From Krasilnikovia cinnamomea (GTDB lineage Bacteria > Actinomycetota > Actinomycetes > Mycobacteriales > Micromonosporaceae), in assembly GCF_004217545.1 (NCBI RefSeq), contig NZ_SHKY01000001.1:5146001-5210000 (forward strand): a DNA stretch of 64,000 bases, read 5' to 3'. Position 1 is the stretch's first letter. Each line of letters begins with the position of its first letter. The notes below the pieces were generated by a model. The model had not been told where the DNA came from and did not search any database. It saw only the letters and a list, made by a program, of their open reading frames with translations. A program made the translations under genes and the position numbers. Positions 34,611 to 45,132 of the stretch are shown one piece after another.

Positions 34611-36565
34611 TGGATCACGACTTCGGTCTGCGGCGCGACGGGGGTGTTCTCGGGCGGGTTCTGGAAGCGTGCGACGCCGTTGGGGTTGAGGCCCTGCACG
34701 TTCGCCCGCAGGTTGAGGCTCTGCAGCTGCTGCTGCGCCTGCGGGCACGGCAGGTCGACGACCCGGGGCACGATGACCTGCGGGGGACCCTTGCTGACGT
34801 CGAGTTTGATCTCGGCGTCGGTCTCCGCGCCCGTGCCGGCCTTCAAGGACTGGCCGATGACCTGGTCCGCGGGTTCGTTGCTGTCCTTGTACTCCTCCAC
34901 CACCGTGAGCCCGGCCTCCTGCAGCTCGCCGCGCGCCTCGTTGATGTTCTTGCCGACCACATTCGGCACGCGGGTCGGGGAGCGGCCCTTGCTGACCGTG
35001 ATGGTCACGGTGTCACCGGGCTTGAGCGAGGTGCCCGCCTTCGGGTCGGTGGCGACCACCGCCCCCTCCGGGACGGTGTCGCTGAACTGCCCGTCACCCT
35101 CCTTGACCTTGAGCTTCACCGCCTCCAGCTCGCCGCGCGCGGCGGCCAGCTCCGTGCCGACCACGTCGGGTACGGGGTAGCGTTCCGGGCCCAGCGAGAG
35201 CGTCAGGATGATCTCGCCGCCCCGGATGACGCGTTCGGTGGCGGCCGGGCGCTGCTCGAGCACCACGTCCTTGTCCACCCTCTCGCTGTACTTCCCGTCG
35301 CCGTACGTCACGGTCAGGCCCTCGCTCCCGGCGTACGCCTCGGCCTGCGCCTTGGTCATGTTGACCAGTTGCGGCGCCTCGACGTACCGGCCCAGGGTGA
35401 CCCACCAGGTGCTGCCGAGCACGGTGAAGACCATCAGCGCCACAGTGGCCATGAGCACGATCCGGCGCCGGTCACCGAAGCGCCCGGGGCGGACCGGGCC
35501 GAAGGTGGCGGGCGGACCGGGCGCGCGGCGGCGCTGGGTGCGGGCGTTCGGCTGGGGCAGCCGCGCCCAGGCGGGGCGGTCCTGCACGGGGGCCATGGTG
35601 GTGGTGATCGCGGGGACCAGGGCGGTGGCGTCGGCCTGCCGTGGCCGGGCCGGGACCTGGCGCAGCAGGGCGGTCTCGACGTTCGCGGCGCCGAGGTCGT
35701 CGCGCACCACCTGGACCTCGGCCAGCATGGCGCCCGCGTCCGTGGGGCGGGCCCCCGGATCGCGGCGGGTGGCGCGGGCGACCAGGTCGTCCAGGGTGTT
35801 CGGCAGGCCCTTGACGATGCTCGACGGTGCGGGCACGTCGTTGTCGACGTGCTGCCAGGCCACCTCGACCGGCTCGGCGCCGTCGAACGGCACCCGGCCG
35901 GTGAGCATCTCGAACAGCACGATGCCCGCCGAGTAGACATCGGTACGGGCGTCGGCGTGCCCGTCGGTGACCAGCTCCGGTGCCACGTACGCGACCGTGG
36001 CCATGAGCTGGCCCGAGTCGTCGGCCGCGCTGGCCTCGACCGCGCGGGCCAGCCCGAAGTCGGCGACCTTCACCACGCTGTCGACCAGGTTGGCGATGCC
36101 GCCGGAGGGCGCCTCGGCGACCAGCACGTTCTCCGGCTTGACGTCGCGGTGCACCAGGCCGGCGCGGTGCGCGGCGGCGATCGCGGCGAGCATCTGCTCC
36201 AGGATCGCGCAGGCCTCCACCGGGTTGAGCCGGCGCCGCTGGGTGAGCAGGTCGCGCAGGGTGCGGCCCTGCACGTACTCCATCACCAGGTACGGCAGGC
36301 CCTGGTGGCGGCCCTGGTCGTAGACCGCGACGACGTTGGGGTGGGTGAGCCGGGCGATGGTCTTGGCCTCGTCGGTGAACCGGTCGACGAAATGGACGTT
36401 GGTCGCCTGCGACGGGTGGATGATCTTCAGCGCCACGGTGCGTTCGAGGCGTTCGTCGGTCGCCGTGTACACGGTCGCCATGCCGCCACGGGCGACCCGA
36501 CCGGTGATCCGGTAGCGCCCGTCGATCGTCGTGCCGATCAATGTATCGGCGACTGTGGTGTCCAT
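34601..36565 (-). CDS. pknL: PASTA-domain Ser/Thr protein kinase
   Basis: A 654-residue membrane kinase. The N-terminal Hanks-type domain spans about 15-275: glycine loop GRVARGGMATVY, ATP lysine VALKII (Lys47), catalytic loop LVHRDVKPENVLV, VADFGLAR and APELV. A Pro/Arg-rich juxtamembrane segment leads to one transmembrane helix (IVLMATVALMVFTVLGSTWWV), followed outside by four PASTA repeats (VEAPQLVNMTKAQAEAY, YPVPDVVGTELAAARGEL, TRVPNVVGKNINEARGEL, VIVPRVVDLPCPQAQQQL) that bind muropeptides in this family. The gene sits beside the Rv2175c-type gene as pknL does in M. tuberculosis, though Mtb PknL lacks PASTA repeats. TACACT eight bases before the ATG suggests a leaderless message. Confidence 0.92.
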   Translation of the reverse strand: MDTTVADTLIGTTIDGRYRITGRVARGGMATVYTATDERLERTVALKIIHPSQATNVHFVDRFTDEAKTIARLTHPNVVAVYDQGRHQGLPYLVMEYVQGRTLRDLLTQRRRLNPVEACAILEQMLAAIAAAHRAGLVHRDVKPENVLVAEAPSGGIANLVDSVVKVADFGLARAVEASAADDSGQLMATVAYVAPELVTDGHADARTDVYSAGIVLFEMLTGRVPFDGAEPVEVAWQHVDNDVPAPSSIVKGLPNTLDDLVARATRRDPGARPTDAGAMLAEVQVVRDDLGAANVETALLRQVPARPRQADATALVPAITTTMAPVQDRPAWARLPQPNARTQRRRAPGPPATFGPVRPGRFGDRRRIVLMATVALMVFTVLGSTWWVTLGRYVEAPQLVNMTKAQAEAYAGSEGLTVTYGDGKYSERVDKDVVLEQRPAATERVIRGGEIILTLSLGPERYPVPDVVGTELAAARGELEAVKLKVKEGDGQFSDTVPEGAVVATDPKAGTSLKPGDTVTITVSKGRSPTRVPNVVGKNINEARGELQEAGLTVVEEYKDSNEPADQVIGQSLKAGTGAETDAEIKLDVSKGPPQVIVPRVVDLPCPQAQQQLQSLNLRANVQGLNPNGVARFQNPPENTPVAPQTEVVIQCF

Positions 36566-36725
36566 CGGCGTGAAGTGTATGTGCCCTTCGGGTGGCGGCA
36601 GCTCAGCATGGCACAGCTGCGGCCGAACAGGTACGTCCACACGCCCGTACCGGGGCGAATCGGACTAAATAGGACTAGGTCGCCCGGACGGCTGCCGGTC
36701 GGGCGGAGTGCCGTGAATTGCCAGG

Positions 36726-37436
36726 TCAGCGGCGTGGGCGGTGGGGCCGAGTCGGCTTGCCGCTCGGCCATTCCACGCTCGCGGATCCGCTCGGCGCCGC
36801 CGACACCGGCGTGGTGGTGTAACTGGCCACCGGCGTGGAAGGGGGCACCACCGGGCCGCTCGGGCGGGAGCTGCGCGTCGGCGGCGGGACCGGGCTCGGC
36901 GCGGGCGGCGTCGTCGGGCAGGGGCAGCCGCCCGGCGTAGCGGTCGTGCGCGTCGGCGCGGCCGGGCGGTCCCGGCGCGGCGGGTCGAACCGCCCGCGCA
37001 TCGCCGCCGGGTCGCCACCCGCCCCCACACCGTCCGTGGGGCCGGTCGGCGTCGGGCTCGGCCGTGGTTGCGGCGAGCCGGAACCACGGCCCAGGCGCGC
37101 GGTCGCCGCCGCCCGCACCCCGTCGGTCTCCGGGCCGCCCGCCTGCGCACCACCGCCGGTCGGCCCGCCAGCCGTCGACGGGTACGGCGGCGCCCCGCCC
37201 GGCGGCACCGACGGCGTCGCGCCCGTGCCCAGCGCCAGGTACCCGCCCCCGGCGCCCGCGGCGATCACCAGCCCGAACGCGGACGCGACCACCATCCGGC
37301 GCGGGGTGACGGACCCGCCCGCCCGGTGCGCGCCACCCCCCGGGGCGCGGCCCTGGGTGAGCCACCGGCGCAGGTCGTAGTGGACCGACCGCCAGGCACC
37401 GGCCAGCTCGACGCGGGTTCTCCGCCACGGGTTCAT
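36726..37436 (-). CDS. Single-helix membrane protein with Pro/Thr-rich exterior
   Basis: A 236-residue protein with a ~45-residue basic cytoplasmic part (NPWRRTRVELAGAWRSVHYDLRRWLTQG), one transmembrane helix (VVASAFGLVIAAGAGGGYLALG, about 53-74) and a long Pro/Gly/Thr/Ser-rich region likely outside the cell. GAGGTGG precedes the ATG at 37436. Function unknown. It lies between the kinase gene and the divergent DNA-binding gene, so it could be a kinase substrate or wall-associated partner (inference). The low-complexity part makes codon-based confirmation weak. Confidence 0.6.
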   Translation of the reverse strand: MNPWRRTRVELAGAWRSVHYDLRRWLTQGRAPGGGAHRAGGSVTPRRMVVASAFGLVIAAGAGGGYLALGTGATPSVPPGGAPPYPSTAGGPTGGGAQAGGPETDGVRAAATARLGRGSGSPQPRPSPTPTGPTDGVGAGGDPAAMRGRFDPPRRDRPAAPTRTTATPGGCPCPTTPPAPSPVPPPTRSSRPSGPVVPPSTPVASYTTTPVSAAPSGSASVEWPSGKPTRPHRPRR

Positions 37437-37538
37437 CGGGCCACCTCTGCTGCGCTCTGGTCGGGCCGGGTCTGTCGCGGTGCCGGGTCGTCCGGATCCG
37501 CGTGGTGCGGACCCGGCGAGTTCTGGCACGCTGTGCAG

Positions 37539-37916
37539 GTGAGCGATTCCGCAGTGACCGTGGGTGCGGCGGCCGGACCGCCGACCGAGCCCGCCGCCTG
37601 GCTGCCCCTGCCCGACGTGGCGGAGCGCCTGGACATCTCGATCAGCAAGGTGCACCAGATGATCCGCGACGGCGCGCTGCTCGCGGTGCGACGCGACGGC
37701 ATCCGGGTGGTGCCCGAGGAGTTGGTGGCCAACAGCACCGTGCTCAAGCACCTCCCCGGCGTCCTCACACTCCTGCACGACGCCGGGTACAACGACGAAG
37801 AGGCTGTCCGGTGGCTCTACCAGCCCGACGAGGCGCTCGACGGCAACGCCGCCCGGGGACTCGGCGGGCACCGCGCCCGCGAGGTCAAGCGGCGCGCGCA
37901 GGCGCTCGGCTTCTGA
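37539..37916 (+). CDS. Rv2175c-type DNA-binding protein
   Basis: A 125-residue winged-helix DNA-binding protein. The N-terminal part reads WLPLPDVAERLDISISKVHQMIRDGALLAVRRDGIRVVPEELV, an excisionase/MerR-like helix-turn-helix with wing. The C-terminal helices HLPGVLTLLHDAGYNDEEAVRWLYQPDEAL and GHRAREVKRRAQALGF match the Rv2175c family. In M. tuberculosis the homologue is phosphorylated by PknL near its N-terminus, which loosens DNA binding. Here the N-terminal tail (SDSAVTVGAAAGPPTEPAA) contains Ser and Thr that could play that part. The kinase gene lies 1 kb away on the opposite strand. Confidence 0.88.
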   Translation: MSDSAVTVGAAAGPPTEPAAWLPLPDVAERLDISISKVHQMIRDGALLAVRRDGIRVVPEELVANSTVLKHLPGVLTLLHDAGYNDEEAVRWLYQPDEALDGNAARGLGGHRAREVKRRAQALGF

Positions 37917-37922
37917 GCCGCC

Positions 37923-38249
37923 GTGCGACACCTCACGTACGTGGCGGTGCTGGCCGGCTGCCTGGCCGCCGCGGCCTGGCTGGAGCCGGTGCTGAAGGTC
38001 AACGTGCTGCGCCGGTGGCGGCGGCTGCTGCTGGCGGTGCTGCCCGTGGCGACCGTGTTCGCCCTCTGGGACATGGCGGCCATCGCGGCCGGGCACTGGA
38101 CCTTCGACCCCGCCCAGACGACCGGGGTGGTGCTGCCCGGCGGTCTGCCGCTCGACGAGGCGCTGTTCTTCCTCGTGGTGCCGTGCTGCGCGGTGCTGGG
38201 CTTCGAGGCCGTCCGAGCGGTGCTGCGCCGCCCGGCCGGCGACGAATGA
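37923..38249 (+). CDS. Lycopene cyclase domain protein, first half (CrtYc-like)
   Basis: A 108-residue membrane protein with three hydrophobic segments (LTYVAVLAGCLAAAAWLEP, LLLAVLPVATVFALWDMAA, LFFLVVPCCAVLGFEAV). It carries the hallmark PLDEALFFLVVP motif of heterodimeric actinobacterial lycopene cyclases (CrtYc/CrtYe, LbtB type). Alone it is not expected to be active; it should pair with the next gene's product to cyclise lycopene or a C50 precursor. GTG at 37923 is six bases after the Rv2175c-type stop, so these are likely co-transcribed. Confidence 0.85.
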   Translation: MRHLTYVAVLAGCLAAAAWLEPVLKVNVLRRWRRLLLAVLPVATVFALWDMAAIAAGHWTFDPAQTTGVVLPGGLPLDEALFFLVVPCCAVLGFEAVRAVLRRPAGDE

Positions 38250-38262
38250 CGGGGCGGCCCCG

Positions 38263-38604
38263 ATGACCTACACGGCGGCGGCGCTGCTGGGGGTGGCCGG
38301 GGCGCTGCTGGTGGATCTGGTCGGGCTGCGTACCCGGCTAGTGCGGCGGGCCGTCTTCTGGGCGACGTACCCGATCGTGCTGGTCTTCCAACTGCTGTCG
38401 AACGGCATCCTCACCGGCCGCCGGATCGTGATCTACGACCCGGCGGCGATCGTGGGCTGGCGCATCGCGTACGCGCCCGTGGAGGACCTGCTGTTCGGCT
38501 TCGCGATGGTGCTGCTCACCCTGTCGGTGTGGGTGTGGCTGGGCCGTCGCGGGGTCCAGCCCACCCCGCGTGCCGGCGAGGGCGGCCGCTTCCCGCGCCG
38601 CTGA
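38263..38604 (+). CDS. Lycopene cyclase domain protein, second half (CrtYd-like)
   Basis: A 113-residue partner of the preceding protein. It has three hydrophobic helices (YTAAALLGVAGALLVDLVGL, FWATYPIVLVFQLLSNGIL, LLFGFAMVLLTLSVWVWLG). Its motif YAPVEDLLFGFAMVL mirrors the PLDEALFF motif of the first half. The middle segment TGRRIVIYDPAAIVGWRIAY is typical of the CrtYd/CrtYf subunit. It starts 13 bases after the first half. Whether the pair makes beta/gamma/epsilon rings or acts on C50 carotenoids cannot be told from sequence. Confidence 0.85.
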   Translation: MTYTAAALLGVAGALLVDLVGLRTRLVRRAVFWATYPIVLVFQLLSNGILTGRRIVIYDPAAIVGWRIAYAPVEDLLFGFAMVLLTLSVWVWLGRRGVQPTPRAGEGGRFPRR

Positions 38605-38619
38605 CCCCCGCGGGCCGGG

Positions 38620-39693
38620 TCAGCCGGTGCGGCGGGTGGCGGCGTCCGCCAGATCGCGCAGGACGGTACGGGCCTCCGCCTCGACCTCCGCGGCGGCCAG
38701 CGCCGCCAGCGCCTGGTCGGTGAGCGTCGCGATGCGCTCCTCCGTGCGCGCGAGCGCCCCGCTGTCGCGGATCAGCGTGCGCAGCCGGTCGACCCCCGGG
38801 GCGTCCAGGGCCGGGTCGCCCAGCCCCGCCTCCAGCGCGGCCCGCCCGCCCTCGTCCAGCGCCGCGAACGCGGCCGCCACCAGATACGTACGTTTGCCCT
38901 CGCGCAGGTCGTCACCCGCGGGCTTGCCGGTCTGCGCCGGGTCCCCGAACACCCCCAGCACGTCGTCGCGAAGCTGGAACGCCTCGCCGAGGGCCAGCCC
39001 GAACGCCGAGTACGCCGCCGCCAGCCCCGGCGGCGCCCCGGCCAGCGCGGCACCGAGCAGCAACGGCCGCTCGACCGTGTACGAGGCCGACTTGTACCGG
39101 GCCACCTTGGCGGCCCGCTCCACCGACGTGTCGCCGGTGGCCTGGGTGAGCACGTCCAGGTACTGCCCGACGGTCACCTCGGTGCGCATCGCGTCGAAGA
39201 CCACCCGGGCCCGGGACAGGTCGGCGAGGTCGAGCCCGCTGGAGTGCAGCAGCTCGTCGGACCAGACCAGCGCCAGGTCGCCGAGGAGCACGGCGGCGCT
39301 GTCGCCGAACGCCGTGGCCCCGCCCCGCCAGCCCGAGTCGGTGTGCCGGATGGCGAAGCGGCGGTGCACCGCGGGCTCGCCGCGCCGGGTGTCCGAGCGG
39401 TCCATCAGGTCGTCATGGATCAGGGCGCTGGCCTGCACCAGCTCCAGCGCGGAGACCGCCGCGACCACCTGGTCGGAGTCGAGGCCACCCGCCCCCCGGA
39501 ACCCCCAGTACGCGAACGCGGGCCGCAGCCGCTTGCCGCCGCCCAGCACGAACGCCTCCATCGCGTCGGCGACCTCGTCCAGGGCCGGGTCGATCGCGAG
39601 CAGCGTGGTCCGCTGGGTGGCCAGGAACGTGGCGAGGGCCTTGTCGACGCGGGACCGCAGGCCCGCCCGTTCGAGCGGCGAGGTGGACGTCAC
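38620..39693 (-). CDS. idsA: Polyprenyl (geranylgeranyl) diphosphate synthase
   Basis: A 357-residue trans-prenyltransferase that should supply GGPP to carotenoid synthesis. The substrate-binding GGGKRLRPAFAYWGF motif and the first aspartate motif ALIHDDLMDRSD are intact. The second aspartate motif reads FQLRDDVLGVFGD, the DDxxG-type variant common in actinobacterial IdsA/CrtE. Convergent with the cyclase genes, 15 bases apart, which places it in the pigment locus; it also corresponds to M. tuberculosis idsA2 (Rv2173) by neighbourhood. GTG at 39693 starts it. Confidence 0.92.
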   Translation of the reverse strand: MTSTSPLERAGLRSRVDKALATFLATQRTTLLAIDPALDEVADAMEAFVLGGGKRLRPAFAYWGFRGAGGLDSDQVVAAVSALELVQASALIHDDLMDRSDTRRGEPAVHRRFAIRHTDSGWRGGATAFGDSAAVLLGDLALVWSDELLHSSGLDLADLSRARVVFDAMRTEVTVGQYLDVLTQATGDTSVERAAKVARYKSASYTVERPLLLGAALAGAPPGLAAAYSAFGLALGEAFQLRDDVLGVFGDPAQTGKPAGDDLREGKRTYLVAAAFAALDEGGRAALEAGLGDPALDAPGVDRLRTLIRDSGALARTEERIATLTDQALAALAAAEVEAEARTVLRDLADAATRRTG

Positions 39694-39743
39694 GCGGCCA
39701 AACTAGCCGGTAACGCGTCGCCCGGCATGTCGGGCCCAGCCGG

Positions 39744-39756
39744 TACAGTCACAGGG
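39744..39756 (+). promoter_or_regulatory. -10 element for leaderless metF
   Basis: TACAGT (39744-39749), six bases, then the GTG start of metF at 39756, with no ribosome-binding site. Transcript and coding sequence are predicted to begin together. The -35 side is poor. Confidence 0.45.
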
Positions 39757-40670
39757 TGTCTCTCGGTCTTCCGTCCCGGCTGCCCGCGTCACCGGCGATC
39801 GGTGACCTCATCCGGGAGTGCGCGCCCACGTTCAGCTTCGAGTTCTTCCCGCCCAAGACGCGGGAGGGCGAGCGCCTGCTCTGGCAGGCCATCCGCGAGC
39901 TGGAGTCGTTGCAGCCCAGCTTCGTGTCGATCACGTACGGCGCGGGCGGCACCACCCGCGACACCACGGTCGCCGTCACCGAGCGGGTCGCCACGGAGAC
40001 CACGCTGCTGCCGATGGCGCACCTGACCGCGGTCAACCACTCGATCGCCGAGCTGCGCAACGTGATCGGGCGCCTCGCCGGTGCGGGCATCCGCAACGTG
40101 CTGGCGGTGCGGGGCGACCCGCCCGGCGACCCCATGGGCGAGTGGGTGAAGCACCCCGAGGGCGTGCTGTACGCCGAGGATCTCGTGCGTCTGCTGCGCG
40201 AGTCCGGGGACTTCAGCGTCGGCGTGGCCGCGTTCCCGTACAAGCACCCCCGCTCGCCGGACATCGACAGCGACACCCGGCAGTTCATCCGCAAGTGCCG
40301 GGCCGGGGCCGACTTCGCGATCACCCAGATGTTCTTCGACGCCGACGACTACCTGCGCCTGCGGGACCGGGTCGCCGCGGCGGGCTGCGACACACCCATC
40401 CTGCCCGGTGTGATGCCGGTCACCAGGATGGCGACGATCGAGCGGTCGGAGCAGCTGTCGGGCGCGCCGTTCCCGCCCGCGCTGCTGCGCCGCTTCGAGC
40501 GGATCGCCGACGACGAGACGGCCGTACGCGCGCTCGGCATCGAGCAGTGCAGCCAGATGTGCGCCCGGCTGCTCGACGAGGGCGTGCCCGGCATCCACTT
40601 CATCACGCTGAACCGTTCGACCGCGACCCGCGAGGTGTGGCAGCAACTCGCCGCCCGGGTGCCCGCCTGA
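39756..40670 (+). CDS. metF: Methylenetetrahydrofolate reductase
   Basis: A 304-residue TIM-barrel enzyme reducing 5,10-methylene-THF to 5-methyl-THF for methionine synthesis. Motifs include FSFEFFPPKTREGERLLW (catalytic Glu), FVSITYGAGGTTRDTTV, PMAHLTAVNHS, NVLAVRGDPPGDP, AAFPYKHPRSPDID, GADFAITQMFFDADDY and GVMPVTRM. All are in normal order and length. It matches the neighbourhood of M. tuberculosis Rv2172c. Divergent from the prenyl diphosphate synthase gene. Confidence 0.95.
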   Translation: MSLGLPSRLPASPAIGDLIRECAPTFSFEFFPPKTREGERLLWQAIRELESLQPSFVSITYGAGGTTRDTTVAVTERVATETTLLPMAHLTAVNHSIAELRNVIGRLAGAGIRNVLAVRGDPPGDPMGEWVKHPEGVLYAEDLVRLLRESGDFSVGVAAFPYKHPRSPDIDSDTRQFIRKCRAGADFAITQMFFDADDYLRLRDRVAAAGCDTPILPGVMPVTRMATIERSEQLSGAPFPPALLRRFERIADDETAVRALGIEQCSQMCARLLDEGVPGIHFITLNRSTATREVWQQLAARVPA

Positions 40671-41359
40671 CGGGGCGGCCCGACGCGGCGGGCGTCACCT
40701 GGGAGCGTTACGCGGCTTCCTGGTCGCAGCTGCACGGCGGCTTCGACCCGGCGTCGGCCGCGCCGGTGGTGCGCGGCTGGGTGCGGCTGGCGTATCTGGG
40801 TGGCCGGTTCCTCGGGCGCCTGGGGGTCGCCCCGGCCGTGGTCACCGTGACCGGTCTGGTCCTGTGCGCGGCCGTGCCCGCGGTGGCGCTGCTGGGACCG
40901 GTCGGCCTGCTGGCCGGCGCCGCCCTGGTACTGCTGGCCGCGGTGGCCGACACCCTCGACGGCGCGGTCGCCGTGGTGACCGGGCGGGCCACCCGGCTCG
41001 GCTTCGTCGGCGACTCCGTCGCCGACCGGCTCGGCGAACTGGCCTGGCTGGCCGCCTTCGCCGTGGCCGGGGCGCCGGGCTGGCTGGTGGCCGCCGGGCT
41101 CGCCGCCAGCTGGCTGCACGAGTACGTGCGGGCCCGCGCCGCCGTGGCCGGGATGCCCGACATCGGCGCGGTCACGGTCGGGGAGCGGCCCACCCGCGTG
41201 GTGGTGGCGGTCGGCGGGCTGCTCTGCGGCGGCATCGCGGGACTGGCACACACCGGCTGGGACGCGGGGGCAGTCACCGCGGCCGCCGCCCTCTGGCTGG
41301 TGCTGGCACTCGCCGGGCTCGGCCAGCTCACCGCAGCGGTCCGCCGCGAACTGCGGTGA
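40637..41359 (+). CDS. CDP-alcohol phosphatidyltransferase family protein
   Basis: A ~240-residue membrane enzyme moving a phosphatidyl or similar group from a CDP-alcohol. The signature reads DTLDGAVAVVTGRATRLGFVGD then SVADRLGE: the four aspartates and glycines of D-x2-DG-...-G-x3-D-x3-D are kept, while the usual Ala-Arg after DG is Ala-Val. Hydrophobic segments line both sides. The start is uncertain: the conserved-looking part begins before any later ATG/GTG. GTG at 40637, 34 bases inside metF, is the only good in-frame candidate, although a CTG at 40667 overlaps the metF stop. The product could be a phosphatidylglycerol- or inositol-phosphate-type lipid. Confidence 0.8.
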   Translation: MAATRRPGARLTGRPDAAGVTWERYAASWSQLHGGFDPASAAPVVRGWVRLAYLGGRFLGRLGVAPAVVTVTGLVLCAAVPAVALLGPVGLLAGAALVLLAAVADTLDGAVAVVTGRATRLGFVGDSVADRLGELAWLAAFAVAGAPGWLVAAGLAASWLHEYVRARAAVAGMPDIGAVTVGERPTRVVVAVGGLLCGGIAGLAHTGWDAGAVTAAAALWLVLALAGLGQLTAAVRRELR

Positions 41360-41591
41360 ACGGGAGCGCCGGGTCGGTCCTCACGGCAAGGCGGATCACG
41401 CCAAATTCGGTTGTCCGCAATGGATGGTCGCCTTACGGTGGGACGTCGGCAGGCTACTTCCCAGGGCTCTTCGCCCACCTGGCCGGCGGCGGTCGGCGGG
41501 TGTTACGGGGGCGCTTCGCCGGCCGCTGGGCCGCCGTGGCGCAGCCGCAGACTGATGCCGGGTCGACCGGCGGCAGGTGAGCCGGTGCCGG

Positions 41592-41638
41592 GGCTATGGT
41601 GCTCCACTACCGGAGCGCCGCAGTGGAACACCATAGCC
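41592..41638. terminator. Long stem-loop between convergent CDP-transferase and sdhB genes
   Basis: Arms GGCTATGGTGCTCCACT (41592-41608) and AGTGGAACACCATAGCC (41622-41638) pair over 17 bases with one mismatch around a 13-base loop. It lies just before the sdhB stop. The rest of the 287-base gap (41360-41646) has no gene-like content. Confidence 0.65.
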
Positions 41639-41646
41639 GGGCGGGT

Positions 41647-42389
41647 TCACCGATTGCGCAGGGCCTTACGGTAGTCGCTGTTCAGGCGGCCGATGAGGGT
41701 GAGCGGGATGCCCTTGGGGCACACCGTCGTGCACTCGCCCGCGTTGGTGCAGCCGCCGAAGCCCGCCTCGTCCTGTGCCGCGACCATGTCGATGACCCGG
41801 CTGTCCCGTTCGGGCTGCCCCTGCGGCATCAGACCCAGGTGGGCGACCTTGGCCGCGGTGAACAGCATCGCCGAGCCGTTCGGGCAGGCCGCCACGCAGG
41901 CGCCGCAGCCGATGCAGGTGGCCGCCTCGAACGCGGCGTCCGCGTCGGCCTTCGGCACGGGGGTGGCGTGCGCGTCCGGCGCCGTACCGGTCGGGGCCGT
42001 GATGTAGCCACCCGCCTGGATGATCCGGTCGAACGCGCTGCGGTCCACCACCAGATCCTTGATGACCGGGAACGCGGCCGCCCGCCACGGCTCGACGTCG
42101 ATCGTGTCGCCGTCGGCGAAGTGGCGCATGTGCAGCTGGCAGGTGGTGGTGGCCTTCTCCGGGCCGTGCGCCACGCCGTCGATCACCATGCTGCACGCGC
42201 CGCAGATGCCCTCACGGCAGTCGTGGTCGAACGCCACCGGGTCGTCGCCGTCGAGGATCAGCTTCTCGTTGAGGACGTCGAGCATCTCGAGGAAGCTGGC
42301 GTCCGGGGAGATGTCCTTGACGTCGTAGGTGACCATGCGGCCCTTGTCGTCGGGGCCCTGCTGGCGCCACACCCGTACCTGGATGTCCA

Positions 42390-42390
<1 letters not shown>
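41647..42390 (-). CDS. sdhB: Succinate dehydrogenase/fumarate reductase iron-sulfur subunit
   Basis: A 247-residue electron-transfer subunit. The plant-ferredoxin-like N-terminal domain binds 2Fe-2S through CREGICGACSMVIDG and a later Cys in TTCQLH. The C-terminal helical domain has CIGCGACVAACPNGS (4Fe-4S) and CTNAGECTTVCPKGIPL (3Fe-4S and 4Fe-4S ligands). Its start ATG shares a base with the sdhA stop (TAATG). It is the last gene of the sdhCAB operon, and the stem-loop 9 bases downstream should end the transcript. Confidence 0.95.
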
Positions 42391-44326
<1,936 letters not shown>

Positions 44327-44330
<4 letters not shown>

Positions 44331-45058
44331 TTCACCAATCCGGTCAGGACCGCGAACGGCACCGACAGGTAGCCGGCCACCAGCACGACGGACAGGACGA
44401 GGGCGATTGCGCGGGCGCGCCGCTCACCGCGGGCGGTGCGCTGGCCCAGGGTGCGGGCCGCGCTGAAGATGCCGTGCCGCAGGTGGAAGCCGATGGATAC
44501 GACCGCGAGGGTGTAGAAGAGCGTCACGTACCAGCGGCCGGGCGCGAAGTCGGCCACCACGTTCGCGTACGGGTGTGCGGAGTCCCCGACCGGGTTCAGG
44601 TCGCCCGTGGTCAGGTCGAGGATGTGGTAGATCACGAAGAGCAGGATGATCACGCCGCCCCAGCGCATCGTGCGGGCCGCGTAGCTGCCCTGCACCTTGG
44701 GCCGGTGGGCGTAGCGGACCGGGCGGGCCTTGCGCGCCCGGCGGGCCAGGATGGTCGCCGCGACGATGTGCCCGAGCACCGCGAAGGTCAGGCCGGCGCG
44801 CTGGATCCACAGGTACCACTGCTCGGGCAGCAGCGGCGTACCGATGGTGCGCAGCCAGTGGGCGTAGTGGTCGAAAGCCTCCGCGCCCACGAAGATCTTC
44901 AGGTTCCCGGCCATGTGGGCGAACAGGAACAGCACCAGCAGGATGCCGGTCACGGCCATGAGGAGCTTGAGCGCCACGGAGGAGCGGGCGCCGCGCCGGA
45001 CCGGCTTCGCCGGGCGCGCGGGTGCCGCGTTGGGACGCGTTCGGGTGTCTACCGCCAC
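44327..45058 (-). CDS. sdhC: Succinate dehydrogenase cytochrome b subunit
   Basis: A 243-residue membrane anchor with five hydrophobic segments (ALKLLMAVTGILLVLFLFAHM, GLTFAVLGHIVAATILA, GGVIILLFVIYHILDL, WYVTLFYTLAVVSIGFHL, AIALVLSVVLVAGYLSV). Histidines in these helices (FAHMAGN, GHIVAA, YHILDL, GFHLRHG) can ligate two haems b, as in the B. subtilis-like type B enzymes that use menaquinone. GTG at 45058 is chosen: TACCGT ends seven bases upstream (45066-45071 on the reverse strand), so the message is probably leaderless. An ATG at 45088 is an alternative. A LysR gene is divergent. Confidence 0.92.
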
Positions 45059-45117
45059 GCCCGGAACGGTAAGAAGCCTCTGGAGCATTCGTCCAATGCA
45101 TGATCGACGCAGTAACG

Positions 45118-45132
45118 ATAGACATAAGCTAT
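45118..45132. promoter_or_regulatory. LysR-type box (ATAG-N7-CTAT, T-N11-A) over the lysR start
   Basis: ATAG (45118-45121) and CTAT (45129-45132) form an inverted repeat containing T-N11-A, the usual LysR-family recognition core. It overlaps the lysR ATG at 45131 and lies about 60 bases upstream of the sdhC start, fitting autoregulation plus control of sdhCAB. Confidence 0.5.

Noticed and set aside
41360..41646. Small gene or riboswitch in the gap before sdhB
   Set aside because: Only the 17-bp stem-loop is supported; open frames here have no ribosome-binding site or conserved-looking sequence.
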